Shown here in pieces: positions 52,475 to 60,845 of a DNA stretch of 64,000 bases. The notes under the pieces were generated by a model, which did no database searches, was not told the origin of the DNA, and worked only from the letters and a program-made list of their open reading frames with translations. Each line of letters opens with the position of its first letter. Within the stretch, counting starts at the first letter, position 1. The stretch is taken from the NCBI GenBank assembly GCA_026129095.1, contig JAHCIT010000005.1, positions 255,753-319,752 on the forward strand, in the 5' to 3' direction. The position numbers and the translations under genes are program-made. This DNA comes from Deltaproteobacteria bacterium. GTDB taxonomy: Bacteria; JAGRBM01; JAHCIT01.

Positions 52475-54861
52475 TGTTCCCAGGCATTCCATGGTTCGTT
52501 GAGCATCCTGATCTGTATCGATCGGAGGCTAGTGAACTTCGAGAAAAGTTCCCCGAAATGACGGAGATGCCGGAACCGGATATTTCGGGGCGTGTCTACT
52601 TCTATGGCGCTTTGAAATTCCACTCCGGACGAACGACAACTTCCGTCAATATCGTTTTGTATTATCCAGCCGATTTTCCGTATTCGTCGCCCGCTGTTAT
52701 CCCGGTAGAAAAATTGCCCCACGAGTTGGGGCAAGAAGCACCGCTTCTGCTTGATCGCTCGAATATCCGTTTCTTTTCCGCCCGTCACCAAATGGCTAGC
52801 GGAATGATTTGTCTTTACGAAGCAGATGGCCGCCCTTGGCACCATCTTGCCGTGACGGGTGTTGAAGCACTCCACAGGGCCAGGAAATGGCTACGTCACG
52901 CAATACGAGGGCAATTCCCTAGCGATCTCGATGGCGATCATGCAGAACTCTCAGAACATTACCAGGCAACTGGTGACGTATTGGTCGGCCCGGCAATGCA
53001 TCGAACTAATCTAGGGGCTCCGAAGCGGTTCCTAGCCGTTCAACTTCGACCTAAGCAGCAACTATTCGCGGTAACTCATGTCCAATATGAACACGGATGG
53101 GCAGATGATCGAGCCGTCTTTAATAGACTAATGCCTGAAGCATTTGGGAACGAGCAGTGGTGGGATTCCGCAGGGACGACAGAAAATCTGGATATTTTGC
53201 GGGTGAAACCGGACTGTCTGGTCGGCGAGTGCTACCCCATTTCCGGGGAGCCTCGGCCATATCGATCAGCTTCCGAATTCGCCCAAACGCTATATCCGGA
53301 AAAGGGCGCCGCAGCCATTGAAGCTCTTCAAGAAAAATATGCTGTTGAGCGGACCTGCCGGGAAAAGGTGGTATTGCCTATTCAATATCCAGGCAGGGCA
53401 GGCAGTTGGGAATGGCTATTTATCGAATTGCAAATAAAAAACACTGCTCCTGAACGAATCAAAGCTCCCACAGGGGAGATGGTCCCTCTCTTAGATTTAA
53501 GTCCTTCATCCCGAACAGCACTCGCTACTGCTGTCCCAACAGTATTACGCCAACATGATTTACAGCGCAGAAGTTTGGAGCTTCGCAATGGTGGCCGAGC
53601 CCAGCCGGACATTAATAACTGGACGGTATCGCTATTTGGAGCCGGAGCCATCGGCTCCGAAACGGGCGTGCTTCTTGCCAAAGCGGGAATCGGGAAACTG
53701 AAGATATGGGACAACCAAATCCTTTCAGCCGGGAATACCATTAGGCATCTATCCGGGCTCTTTGGTGTCGGGTTTCCCAAGGCGTCGCTGACGGAACTGA
53801 TGGTTAAGCAGCACAATCCGCATTGTGAGGTGGCGTCAACTTTTGGGGATGCCCTCGATGCGATAACGAGAAACCCGAATGATGCATGGGGATCCAATGC
53901 GACTATCAGCACCATCGCCGATGATGGTGTCGAGTTGCGGTTGAATAAGCTGGCAGTATCGAGCGGCAAGACGGTTTACTATTTGCGCGCCCTCAGGTCC
54001 GGTTCGGTAGGTCAACTGCTGCGGGCTATACCTGGCAGTGGTGCGTGTCTGGAATGTCTGGCGCATTATCTGCAAGATGAGACGCCGGATCCAAAATCGT
54101 TCCCAATGGATGAAATCCCCGGAGAAATTGTCGCTCGTGAATGCGGTAGACCCATACTTGCGGCAAGTGCAATGGATCTTACGACCGTAGCGGCATTTGG
54201 CAGCAGACTTATTCTTGGCGATCTGGCGCAACCGTCTGAAAACAATTTATGGGTTTGGACGACCGATGGTATCCCAGGACATTCGGAACTGGCCAAGCCA
54301 TTTTCGATGGCCTCGTCGTTTTTACCTCCGCACCCAGCATGTTCAGTGTGCCGCCCCAAGGCGATTGGCAATGTTCATTTTCCAAAGGACGTTCAAGCTC
54401 GAATGATAGATTTGGCTCGGCAACATGAGCCGAACGAGACGGGCGGTATGCTTATCGGCTATCGGAAGGGACAGGACGTATTTGTTCTGGAGGCAAGTGA
54501 CGCGGGACCAAAGGCCACCAGCATGCCGTCACGGTTTGAGAGAGATGGGGGTTACAGTGAAACGTATCTAATGGATGCCGTGCGGCGGAATGGCAACGGT
54601 ATTGATTATGTCGGTGATTGGCACAGTCACCCCGGATATCCGGCAGTTCCTAGCCCAAGGGACGCGGTTTCTATGCATGATATTGCGGCAGATCCGGGAT
54701 ACCGTACCGATTACCCGATAATGGCGATAGTCGGCCTGCCCGATAGCGGGAAATCGGGTGATCCTGAATTCACCTGTTACTGCTTTCCCAAGGGGAGCAG
54801 TAGTTACAGCGTCGGTGTGAGGATCACCGATTCTGCTCCAGTATCACGAACAGGCGATTAA
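52474..54861 (+). CDS. E2-E1-JAB fusion: bacterial ubiquitin-like conjugation protein
   Basis: A 795-residue three-domain protein. Residues about 1-150 are an E2/UBC-like domain with 'PADFPYSSPAVIP' and catalytic-position Cys113 in 'GMICLYE'. Residues about 360-620 are a ThiF/E1 adenylation domain: 'LFGAGAIGSE' (388-396), 'WDNQILSAGNTIRHLSG' with D413 and R424, K436; a zinc pair C525/C528 and C623/C626; and Cys557 ('ARECGRP') as likely E1 thioester Cys. Residues about 635-770 are a JAB/JAMM isopeptidase: E655, 'HSHP' 717-720, S727, D730. All catalytic sites look intact. In type II CBASS these functions are on separate Cap2 and Cap3; here they are one chain. Confidence 0.9.
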   Translation: MFPGIPWFVEHPDLYRSEASELREKFPEMTEMPEPDISGRVYFYGALKFHSGRTTTSVNIVLYYPADFPYSSPAVIPVEKLPHELGQEAPLLLDRSNIRFFSARHQMASGMICLYEADGRPWHHLAVTGVEALHRARKWLRHAIRGQFPSDLDGDHAELSEHYQATGDVLVGPAMHRTNLGAPKRFLAVQLRPKQQLFAVTHVQYEHGWADDRAVFNRLMPEAFGNEQWWDSAGTTENLDILRVKPDCLVGECYPISGEPRPYRSASEFAQTLYPEKGAAAIEALQEKYAVERTCREKVVLPIQYPGRAGSWEWLFIELQIKNTAPERIKAPTGEMVPLLDLSPSSRTALATAVPTVLRQHDLQRRSLELRNGGRAQPDINNWTVSLFGAGAIGSETGVLLAKAGIGKLKIWDNQILSAGNTIRHLSGLFGVGFPKASLTELMVKQHNPHCEVASTFGDALDAITRNPNDAWGSNATISTIADDGVELRLNKLAVSSGKTVYYLRALRSGSVGQLLRAIPGSGACLECLAHYLQDETPDPKSFPMDEIPGEIVARECGRPILAASAMDLTTVAAFGSRLILGDLAQPSENNLWVWTTDGIPGHSELAKPFSMASSFLPPHPACSVCRPKAIGNVHFPKDVQARMIDLARQHEPNETGGMLIGYRKGQDVFVLEASDAGPKATSMPSRFERDGGYSETYLMDAVRRNGNGIDYVGDWHSHPGYPAVPSPRDAVSMHDIAADPGYRTDYPIMAIVGLPDSGKSGDPEFTCYCFPKGSSSYSVGVRITDSAPVSRTGD

Positions 54862-55496
54862 CTGGTTGGAAGATTTAGGAATTGGACAAAAAGTTCGCGG
54901 GCGTAATAGCAGCCGAAACGATGCATTCGGGCTAGAGCTATCGCAACTAGTACCCCGAAAAACAACACAGGCCTCCAGCTTCCTGGCCCCTTCTCCCATA
55001 ACAACAGGGCGGCCACGACCAATAAACTGGCGGCGATTCCACGGCACAGACCATAGTTGCCATTGAATCGTTCGATTCGCTCTAGTCGATTAGCCGCGCC
55101 AATTGCCGCATGTATCTGCCGGGTAATCGGCGTCCATTCGGCTGCCGCAATTTTGGATAATTCGACCGGTTCATTTCGGCCGAGTAATTTCTGGAGTCGT
55201 GTTTCGAGTAATCGCTGCTGATCGGGGCTTATCAAGTTCCCACGACCGGAAATAACCCAGTCGGTAGGCATTCCTTTGAAGATTTTCCAATGTAACGTTT
55301 CAAGCCTATTTCCTATGAACTGAACCAAATGGCCAGCGGCGTACGAAAGAATGATAAATACCCCAAGATCACCAAACGACGCTCCCGATGCTTTCGCTAT
55401 CAGGGAGATCGATGGATAGATCAACGATGCGCCGAATATAGTGATTGCGCCTGGCGCTAAAATGCCCGCGAATTCGTAAAAGTCGAATTGCTTCAC
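54858..55496 (-). CDS. Membrane protein convergent with the E2-E1-JAB gene
   Basis: A 212-residue protein starting at GTG 55496 (GAGG about 10 bp upstream). Two hydrophobic helices lie at about 8-33 and 43-62, a charged cytoplasmic-looking middle at about 65-150, and two more helices at about 155-193. The start 'FDFYEFAGILAPGAITIFG' is a pattern I associate with membrane proteins in defence loci, but I cannot name a family. Its 3' end overlaps the 3' end of the E2-E1-JAB gene by 4 bp. It could be an effector that disrupts the membrane, or unrelated. Confidence 0.6.
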   Translation of the reverse strand: MKQFDFYEFAGILAPGAITIFGASLIYPSISLIAKASGASFGDLGVFIILSYAAGHLVQFIGNRLETLHWKIFKGMPTDWVISGRGNLISPDQQRLLETRLQKLLGRNEPVELSKIAAAEWTPITRQIHAAIGAANRLERIERFNGNYGLCRGIAASLLVVAALLLWEKGPGSWRPVLFFGVLVAIALARMHRFGCYYARELFVQFLNLPTS

Positions 55497-55687
55497 GTTT
55501 GTGCATCCTCAAAGCGTATCTTTGGACAGGTTTTCCGCTTACGCAACTTTAGCCCGCTCACATTCCCCTTTCGGGTAGAAGGATAAAAAGAGATTCGAAC
55601 CGTTGGGACATTTAAGCCCTCAGACTCCGGCATAGTGCCCCAGCCCCTATCGCTTTTTGCGCCGGGGACCGGGATAAAACCGTCCAC
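55493..55687 (-). CDS. Possible small protein upstream of membrane gene
   Basis: A 64-codon frame from GTG 55687 whose stop overlaps the GTG start of the membrane gene by 4 bp (GTGA), as in an operon. The product is basic in its second half ('LKLRKRKTCPKIRF') and has no recognised domain. There is no ribosome binding site that stands out, so this may be non-coding leader. Confidence 0.3.
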   Translation of the reverse strand: MDGFIPVPGAKSDRGWGTMPESEGLNVPTVRISFYPSTRKGNVSGLKLRKRKTCPKIRFEDAQT

Positions 55688-55861
55688 ATAAACATAACCA
55701 GTGATACAAGAACTACCTAACCCCAGTAACTAACTAGCAATAACCCACATATCTAAAATCTCTTGGTCATTTTGCCCCTACCCCCTAATGTGGCGGGATT
55801 GTGCGCCAACCTTAACCGAGTAAAATGCAGACCTGAGACATGGCAAGGAGCCAATAGTTAT
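55688..55861. promoter_or_regulatory. AT-rich divergent spacer
   Basis: A 174-bp AT-rich spacer between the leftward 55687/55496 genes and the rightward winged-helix gene. It must hold their promoters. AAGGAG at 55845-55850 is the ribosome binding site for the start at 55862. No other structure is apparent. Confidence 0.45.
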
Positions 55862-56380
55862 ATGAGCACGAAACCAAAGACCGATGAGACGAAAGAGAGC
55901 CTGTCCCGCAATGAGGGCAAATGGACCCCAAAGCTGATGGCAGCAGGGTGGGTCGCAATTCCAGCGGTAATCATTGAGCAACAGGCGAAATTGCAGCTCA
56001 GTCCGACCGACATGAATATCATTCTGTTTCTCGCATCCAAGTGGTGGGAGAAAGAAAAACTGCCGTTTCCCAGCAAGAAACATATCGCGGAAAGTATCGG
56101 TATCGACGCGAAGACGGTTCAGCGCAGGATCAGCCAGCTCGAAAAGGTCGGCTATCTGAAACGCCATATTCGTCAACGGGCCGACAAGAGCTTCAAGTCG
56201 AACATGTATTCGTTCGATGGGCTCATCGAAAAAAGCACTCCTCTTGCCATTGAAGCTGTGAAAGAGCGCGCAAAGAAGCGGCAAGAGCGGGAGAGCAATC
56301 TCATCAAGCAGGCCAAAAGACGTCCGAGCGCGGCGCACCTGAAAATGGTTAAGGACGCCGACGAAGAAGAAGCCGATTGA
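55862..56380 (+). CDS. Winged-helix (helix-turn-helix) protein
   Basis: A 172-residue protein. The central ~80 residues form a winged helix of the helix_turn_helix_36 kind: 'LQLSPTDMNIILFLASKWW', 'KKHIAESIGIDAKTVQRRISQLEKVGYLKRHI' (in parts) and a strand 'SNMYSFDGLIEKS'. The C-terminal helix is very charged ('KERAKKRQERESNLIKQAKRR'). Such domains occur in plasmid and phage replication or partition proteins and in regulators. AAGGAG lies 12 bp before ATG 55862. It has no obvious operon partner; it could regulate the island. Confidence 0.75.
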   Translation: MSTKPKTDETKESLSRNEGKWTPKLMAAGWVAIPAVIIEQQAKLQLSPTDMNIILFLASKWWEKEKLPFPSKKHIAESIGIDAKTVQRRISQLEKVGYLKRHIRQRADKSFKSNMYSFDGLIEKSTPLAIEAVKERAKKRQERESNLIKQAKRRPSAAHLKMVKDADEEEAD

Positions 56381-56742
56381 CGCGGTGCCGTGGAGGCCGG
56401 TCGCATTCGACGAGTGGCCCGAGGTCTGAATAAAACAGGGCAGTTCCAGAAGCTAGCAGAAACCACTATGGCGGTGTGAAACGCCAAGGTGATTTCGACA
56501 TGAAAAGCAGCGGTGCTTTCAAGTTAGCTCAGGAGACCGAAGGAAAAAAGCCTTGGACCTGCCAGCAAGGGGCAGGAGATTTCGGAAGGGGTACGACCGG
56601 CCTCCTCAGCGCCGCTTCCACATACGAATCGTTGCTTGGGTAAATACATGCGAAGTTCGTCTTTATGGCATGCGAGCGAGGACATGCCTTGAATCGTGTC
56701 GCCAATACGACGAGCGTGTATTTTCATTTGGAGAGCGATTCG
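56381..56742. other. Gene-free stretch in the island
   Basis: A 362-bp stretch with several short overlapping frames in every direction but none with convincing coding character. I looked for a tRNA, an integrase end, direct repeats and CRISPR-like spacing and saw none. It separates the winged-helix gene from the leftward 56743 gene. Confidence 0.4.
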
Positions 56743-57633
56743 TCATGGCCGCTCGTACCAGTCAGGATGATCGATAAAACCAAGGCCGCTCCTGTCGGGT
56801 TGAGGGTATGTCGAATAGATCAAGACGGCACGCAGCCCTTGGCACTGTTGAAAGACATAGGCCGAATCAAAAGCAACACGTTTATCGATCCCGGATATTA
56901 GCGGAAAGGCAATCATCGTGAAGCGTTGAATATCCACGGCTACCGTGAAATTCCCGCTTGCGCCTTTCTTCCAGACGTCCTCAAATTTGTCGTTCCATTT
57001 CCGGCAGACGCGATTTTCCAGGGTTTTGCGCTGTTCATGCAGTCGAGGGTTGAAAAAGACGGGGGTGCCATCACGTGGGATCTGCTCTCCACCCTGAGAC
57101 GGATCAAGAGCACACGTAAGATCAATCAAATATTCCTTTGTCTCTTTGACAACTTTGAGGTCAGCATCTTTACCGTTGCCGAGAGGCACTTCCGTATCTG
57201 CGAGTTCACCGCGAGAGTCGAAGAAGCGCATGAGGAATAACTCCGAAACGGTACTTAGCCCTTCCGGATTGGTCATGGTCCCAATGCTCAGAAGCTTTGT
57301 GGCAGGCCGCGAGATATCCAATACCTTACGAAGTATTCGTATTGAACGATTCGCTTCGTTTACGAACGCCAATGCAAAACGGTCGAGATGGGAATCCGCG
57401 AAACGTGGATCACCCCTCTCGATCGCCTCGATCACTGCCAAGAATCGTGGAATCGTATTGACACGGTCGTCGGGTTGAAGTGTCCACCACCTCCGAAACT
57501 GCTTCGACTGAAAATGATCTCGCAGTAAATCGGGTGTTACCACGCTGGCGAATTCGGCGAATCTCCGTAATCCGGCAAAAGCCAACAACTGGAATTGGGG
57601 CAGGTCGGATTCTGTGTAGATTAATGCGGGCAT
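56743..57633 (-). CDS. Hypothetical island protein, possible nuclease-like
   Basis: A 296-residue cytosolic protein with no family that I recognise. The N-terminal half is helical ('LLAFAGLRRFAEFASVVTPDLL', about 14-35). In the second half, 'GKDADLKVVKETKEYLIDLTC' style sequence (about 155-175) followed by short strands could be the acidic/lysine core of a PD-(D/E)XK nuclease, but the usual spacing is not clear. It lies back to back with the 645-residue gene at 57814 across 180 bp, so they may share a regulatory region. Confidence 0.55.
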   Translation of the reverse strand: MPALIYTESDLPQFQLLAFAGLRRFAEFASVVTPDLLRDHFQSKQFRRWWTLQPDDRVNTIPRFLAVIEAIERGDPRFADSHLDRFALAFVNEANRSIRILRKVLDISRPATKLLSIGTMTNPEGLSTVSELFLMRFFDSRGELADTEVPLGNGKDADLKVVKETKEYLIDLTCALDPSQGGEQIPRDGTPVFFNPRLHEQRKTLENRVCRKWNDKFEDVWKKGASGNFTVAVDIQRFTMIAFPLISGIDKRVAFDSAYVFQQCQGLRAVLIYSTYPQPDRSGLGFIDHPDWYERP

Positions 57634-57813
57634 ATTGAAATCTAATCGTAGAATATAATTTTTCCATCCGGTCGGTCACGAAGCTAGTTAGAGAGTGTGG
57701 ATGACCCAGTTGTGCTAACCTGACCGGGCAAGTTCACCTGCACCAACAGGGAGTATGCCATTATGGATCCAGACGATATTGAATGTAACCTGCCTCTAAA
57801 CGCCAGATGACAA
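57634..57813. promoter_or_regulatory. Divergent spacer with in-frame upstream start and TGA
   Basis: This 180-bp spacer holds AGGGAG (57749-57754), then ATG 57763 and 15 codons ending in TGA at 57808-57810. The codon after TGA is CAA, then the GTG (57814) that opens the long gene, all in the same frame. So the region reads as the original N-terminus of the 57814 gene cut by one stop, or as a short leader peptide coupled to it. Confidence 0.55.
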
Positions 57814-59751
57814 GTGCTGTCTGAACGAACCTCAAAACTTATTGAGGGGTGGGCGCGCACCTCCTACGATTCGTTCCGCATCCAGCAACCACAAATTGTG
57901 GTTGACGGCTTGTGGAAGCATGGCGACCGCTTTCTAATTTATTGCCCTAGTCTTGCCTCCGAAGCCACTTCCCGGAGTGGCAAACCGATCCGAGAATGGT
58001 TTGACCAAGAGTGCAGAGCGATCACGTGCCCGGTGGCTATTGTCCCCAGGCTTCCAATTGGTGCGCGCCGTCTTGCCGACAGAACTATTGCGGAAATAGG
58101 TCGCCTAACGGGTGAACCGATTACCCGAGCAGTTTTACAGAACGAAATCGACCTACAGGTTCCTGATTCATTTCCCGATTACTATACGGAAAGCGGCCCC
58201 GGCAGCGTAACGATACATGTTAGCCGAGAGCTTTCTCCCGAGGAGCAAGCTTGTCTTAGCCAATATCTAGAATCACAAGGCGGCGATTTTAAGATCATGG
58301 TCGAAACCCCTGAACGTGTTTCGGCGGCAATGGAAGATGAATCGCGCGCTGAGCAAAATATATCCAATATATTGCCGAAGCACGATCTAATTCTCCTACC
58401 AGCTCGAAAGTTACCCAAAAATCTTCCCGGCAACGTCAAGGATACATATGAAACCGACCAGGAGTTCTGGCTAGATCATAGGGATCGGATATGGTCAGAT
58501 CCGACATTTTCCGTCAATGACGTGTTACCGCCGACGTGGAACGAATCTTCTTCTAAAGGATTTGTAGACGCCTCAGTCTTTCCAGCATCCGATATTCGCA
58601 ACTATTTATCGCTATACGATGTGACATGCATCGCGCCGCCGTTAGACCGTGTGGTGTCAAAAGATGACGGCCTTGGACTTGGCGAGGACGAACTGGTCGA
58701 GTTGATGAAACTTGGCAGAGTCAGGTTGGTCTTTCCGCAATCACTGGACCGCTATTCGCCTTCATTGTTGGCGAAAGCTGCCGCCATAGCCCCTCAGGGT
58801 ATTCTATTTTCCCGACGGCTTGCCGCTGCGAGCATCTGCGACGTCCGGCGACGCGTTCCATTGCTATATCCTGCGTTCGATATTACTGAAAAAAGAAAAG
58901 TGATCCAGTTCCTGGATGTTCTTGCGACTAATGCAGCGTCTCCGCACGGAAAGAAACTTTGGAAAGCATTCGGCGACGGGCTTATCGAGTCATGGCATGG
59001 CCCGGAATATTCGATTCATCTTCGTGGCGCAGTGGGAACGCTCTCTTTTGGCTTTGGCACGATCATCGCCCGGGTCCAGCAAGAGTTCACAGGCCGAGAT
59101 CTTCGGTTGGAGATGTGGAGTTTCGGCTCGGCAGTTGAATGGGCCGGGGCCTTGGGGGCCGCGTTGAACGCACCGCCATCGAACGCGAACGGATACGATC
59201 AGGCTCCCTTGATGGAGCTACTTGCTCATTCATACAGCGGTGTGGTCTCTGACGCGGTACCGGTATTTTCGACCGAGCCCAACGTGATTGTTCCTGAACT
59301 GCTGACCATTTCGAAAGCGGTTCCCGCCGTCGAATTCGCGACCTCATTTATGAGCAGCGATATCAACCGATTTCGCTCACTTGTAAAGAATATGGCGGGC
59401 GCAGTAGTTACGCCGAAAGAACTTCACGCGGTTGTTGAAAAATATAATGCATCAATATCCGCATACGATAAGAACATGGAGCGTTGGTCGAGATGGGGAA
59501 TGAAAGGTCTTGTTTACGGCGGCGCACTCGCGGCGGCTGGCCCTTCGGGTCCAGCATGGGGGTTATTTCTCGATTGGCTCATTGAAGTGATCGAAAATCA
59601 CTTCGGAGAGAAGAGAATCGAAGTGCCGCCGCTTGATAGCATACTGGACTATTGCAAGGTCATTATGGGTCTGTCCGAACGTGGCGCTGTACTGGTATCC
59701 CGTATGCGGAATGACCTCAACAAGAAGCACGAACTTACCCGGTCCGCCTAG
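57814..59751 (+). CDS. Large island protein of unknown function
   Basis: A 645-residue protein from GTG 57814. I do not recognise a family. The first ~190 residues look like alpha/beta sequence ('FRIQQPQIVVDGLWKHGDRFLIYCPS', 'CPVAIVPRLPIGARRLADR'); the middle has strand-rich parts ('DVTCIAPPLDRVV', 'RVRLVFPQSLDRY'), and the last ~70 residues contain a hydrophobic Gly/Ala/Pro segment 'GLVYGGALAAAGPSGPAWGLFLDWL' that may insert in a membrane. No nuclease, ATPase or protease motif stands out. Upstream ATG 57763 with the better ribosome binding site is in frame but separated by TGA 57808. Confidence 0.6.
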   Translation: MLSERTSKLIEGWARTSYDSFRIQQPQIVVDGLWKHGDRFLIYCPSLASEATSRSGKPIREWFDQECRAITCPVAIVPRLPIGARRLADRTIAEIGRLTGEPITRAVLQNEIDLQVPDSFPDYYTESGPGSVTIHVSRELSPEEQACLSQYLESQGGDFKIMVETPERVSAAMEDESRAEQNISNILPKHDLILLPARKLPKNLPGNVKDTYETDQEFWLDHRDRIWSDPTFSVNDVLPPTWNESSSKGFVDASVFPASDIRNYLSLYDVTCIAPPLDRVVSKDDGLGLGEDELVELMKLGRVRLVFPQSLDRYSPSLLAKAAAIAPQGILFSRRLAAASICDVRRRVPLLYPAFDITEKRKVIQFLDVLATNAASPHGKKLWKAFGDGLIESWHGPEYSIHLRGAVGTLSFGFGTIIARVQQEFTGRDLRLEMWSFGSAVEWAGALGAALNAPPSNANGYDQAPLMELLAHSYSGVVSDAVPVFSTEPNVIVPELLTISKAVPAVEFATSFMSSDINRFRSLVKNMAGAVVTPKELHAVVEKYNASISAYDKNMERWSRWGMKGLVYGGALAAAGPSGPAWGLFLDWLIEVIENHFGEKRIEVPPLDSILDYCKVIMGLSERGAVLVSRMRNDLNKKHELTRSA

Positions 59752-59849
59752 CAGGTTAACTTCTGGAGGTCCGTGAATGTTCTGCTGTGCCGGGCTCCAT
59801 AGTGTCAATATATTGTTTCCGACACGTGAACGAGACGGAGATCACCCTC

Positions 59850-60569
59850 ATGCCTAAGAGCTGGACCAATGCGCTGCATTCATATTTTTATTGTGCCGAC
59901 CTTTATCGGTATCGAAACGCGCACAAGTATCCGAAGTATTTCAAATCCAAAAGCGCGGATCGCCAATCGACCGCAATTTTTGAAGATCGTTTTCGTTCGA
60001 AATGCGGCAGCGAACTGGAAGTCTGGTATGAGGTAACGTTCTGGAAAATGTACTCCATGAAAGGTAGGGGACAATACCAAACAGACGAGGCCATTCAAAA
60101 GATACTGACTGCCAAGAATACGGCGAAATGCCTAACACTGCTCGCCGACGATTTTATAAGTCATTGGTCTGACCCTATACGATTGAATGCACTACGGGCA
60201 GGGTTGGGTATGATTTCGAAGGCGAAGGTTATGGCTTTGCCGCTCACTTTTGTCAGTTTTCGCGATCCCTATAATTTCCCAATGATTGACACGGTAAGTG
60301 CGCGCTGGATCAATAAACATCTGCTGGCGCACAACCGCCCTGGACGACCACAACTGACCAAATTCGCTACAGTAAAACGAACAAAATCCGGATATTCTGT
60401 CGTTCGACATCCGGATATGCAGTCTTATATTCATTGGGTCGACTGGTGCCGGTGGGTACGCGATCGCCTGAATAGTTCAGGCGATACTGGAATTGATTGG
60501 CGAGCAAGAGACGTTGAAATGGCTGTATTCACCGCACAGCAGGATGGGCTCGCCCTGAATGTGCTTTGA
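59850..60569 (+). CDS. Hypothetical protein, possible HhH/OGG-type DNA glycosylase
   Basis: A 239-residue cytosolic protein from ATG 59850. The central part 'LEVWYEVTFWKMYSMKG' plus 'FRDPYNFPMIDTVSARWINKH' resembles the helical, catalytic-Asp region of HhH-GPD/OGG-like glycosylases (Asp in 'PMIDT'), and its helical content fits. The clear helix-hairpin-helix glycine loop is weak, so this is only a moderate guess. It lies 98 bp after the 645-residue gene on the same strand and could form one unit with it. Confidence 0.5.
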   Translation: MPKSWTNALHSYFYCADLYRYRNAHKYPKYFKSKSADRQSTAIFEDRFRSKCGSELEVWYEVTFWKMYSMKGRGQYQTDEAIQKILTAKNTAKCLTLLADDFISHWSDPIRLNALRAGLGMISKAKVMALPLTFVSFRDPYNFPMIDTVSARWINKHLLAHNRPGRPQLTKFATVKRTKSGYSVVRHPDMQSYIHWVDWCRWVRDRLNSSGDTGIDWRARDVEMAVFTAQQDGLALNVL

Positions 60570-60845
60570 CCGTTGTCGCGCCCAGAGGAGGGGATGGTGC
60601 CGACTACGCGACATCATGCTTCAATGAGTTTGTAATCCCATCAAGTTGGAAGACTGAGATCAGGATTAAAGTTATCTTCGACGATCTCTGTGCCAATTCG
60701 GCGGCTCGATCCTTTCGTCTTAAGAGGCGCATCGAGACCGAGACGAAATTGGGGGAAGTTCACTTGGATCACCCGTGCCCTTTACTAGATTACTGCCCTG
60801 CCATGTTCGCCAGGATATTCTCTGTTCTTCCCAAGCTCGGAAAAT
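60570..60845. other. Spacer between convergent island genes
   Basis: A 276-bp spacer. A plus-strand frame of about 108 codons (60566-60892) overlaps the upstream stop by 4 bp and runs into the 3' end of the facing gene; its sequence has no recognisable domain and I do not call it a gene. Nothing else is visible. Confidence 0.35.

Noticed and set aside
55590-55640. tRNA-like T-arm on the minus strand (GGTTCGAATC)
   Set aside because: The loop word is present but flanking bases do not form the 5-bp T stem, and no acceptor, D or anticodon arms could be found.
56381-56742. Tyrosine-recombinase remnant at the island interior
   Set aside because: Short peptides loosely recall the His-x-x-Arg region, but no R..H..Y order or intact frame is present.
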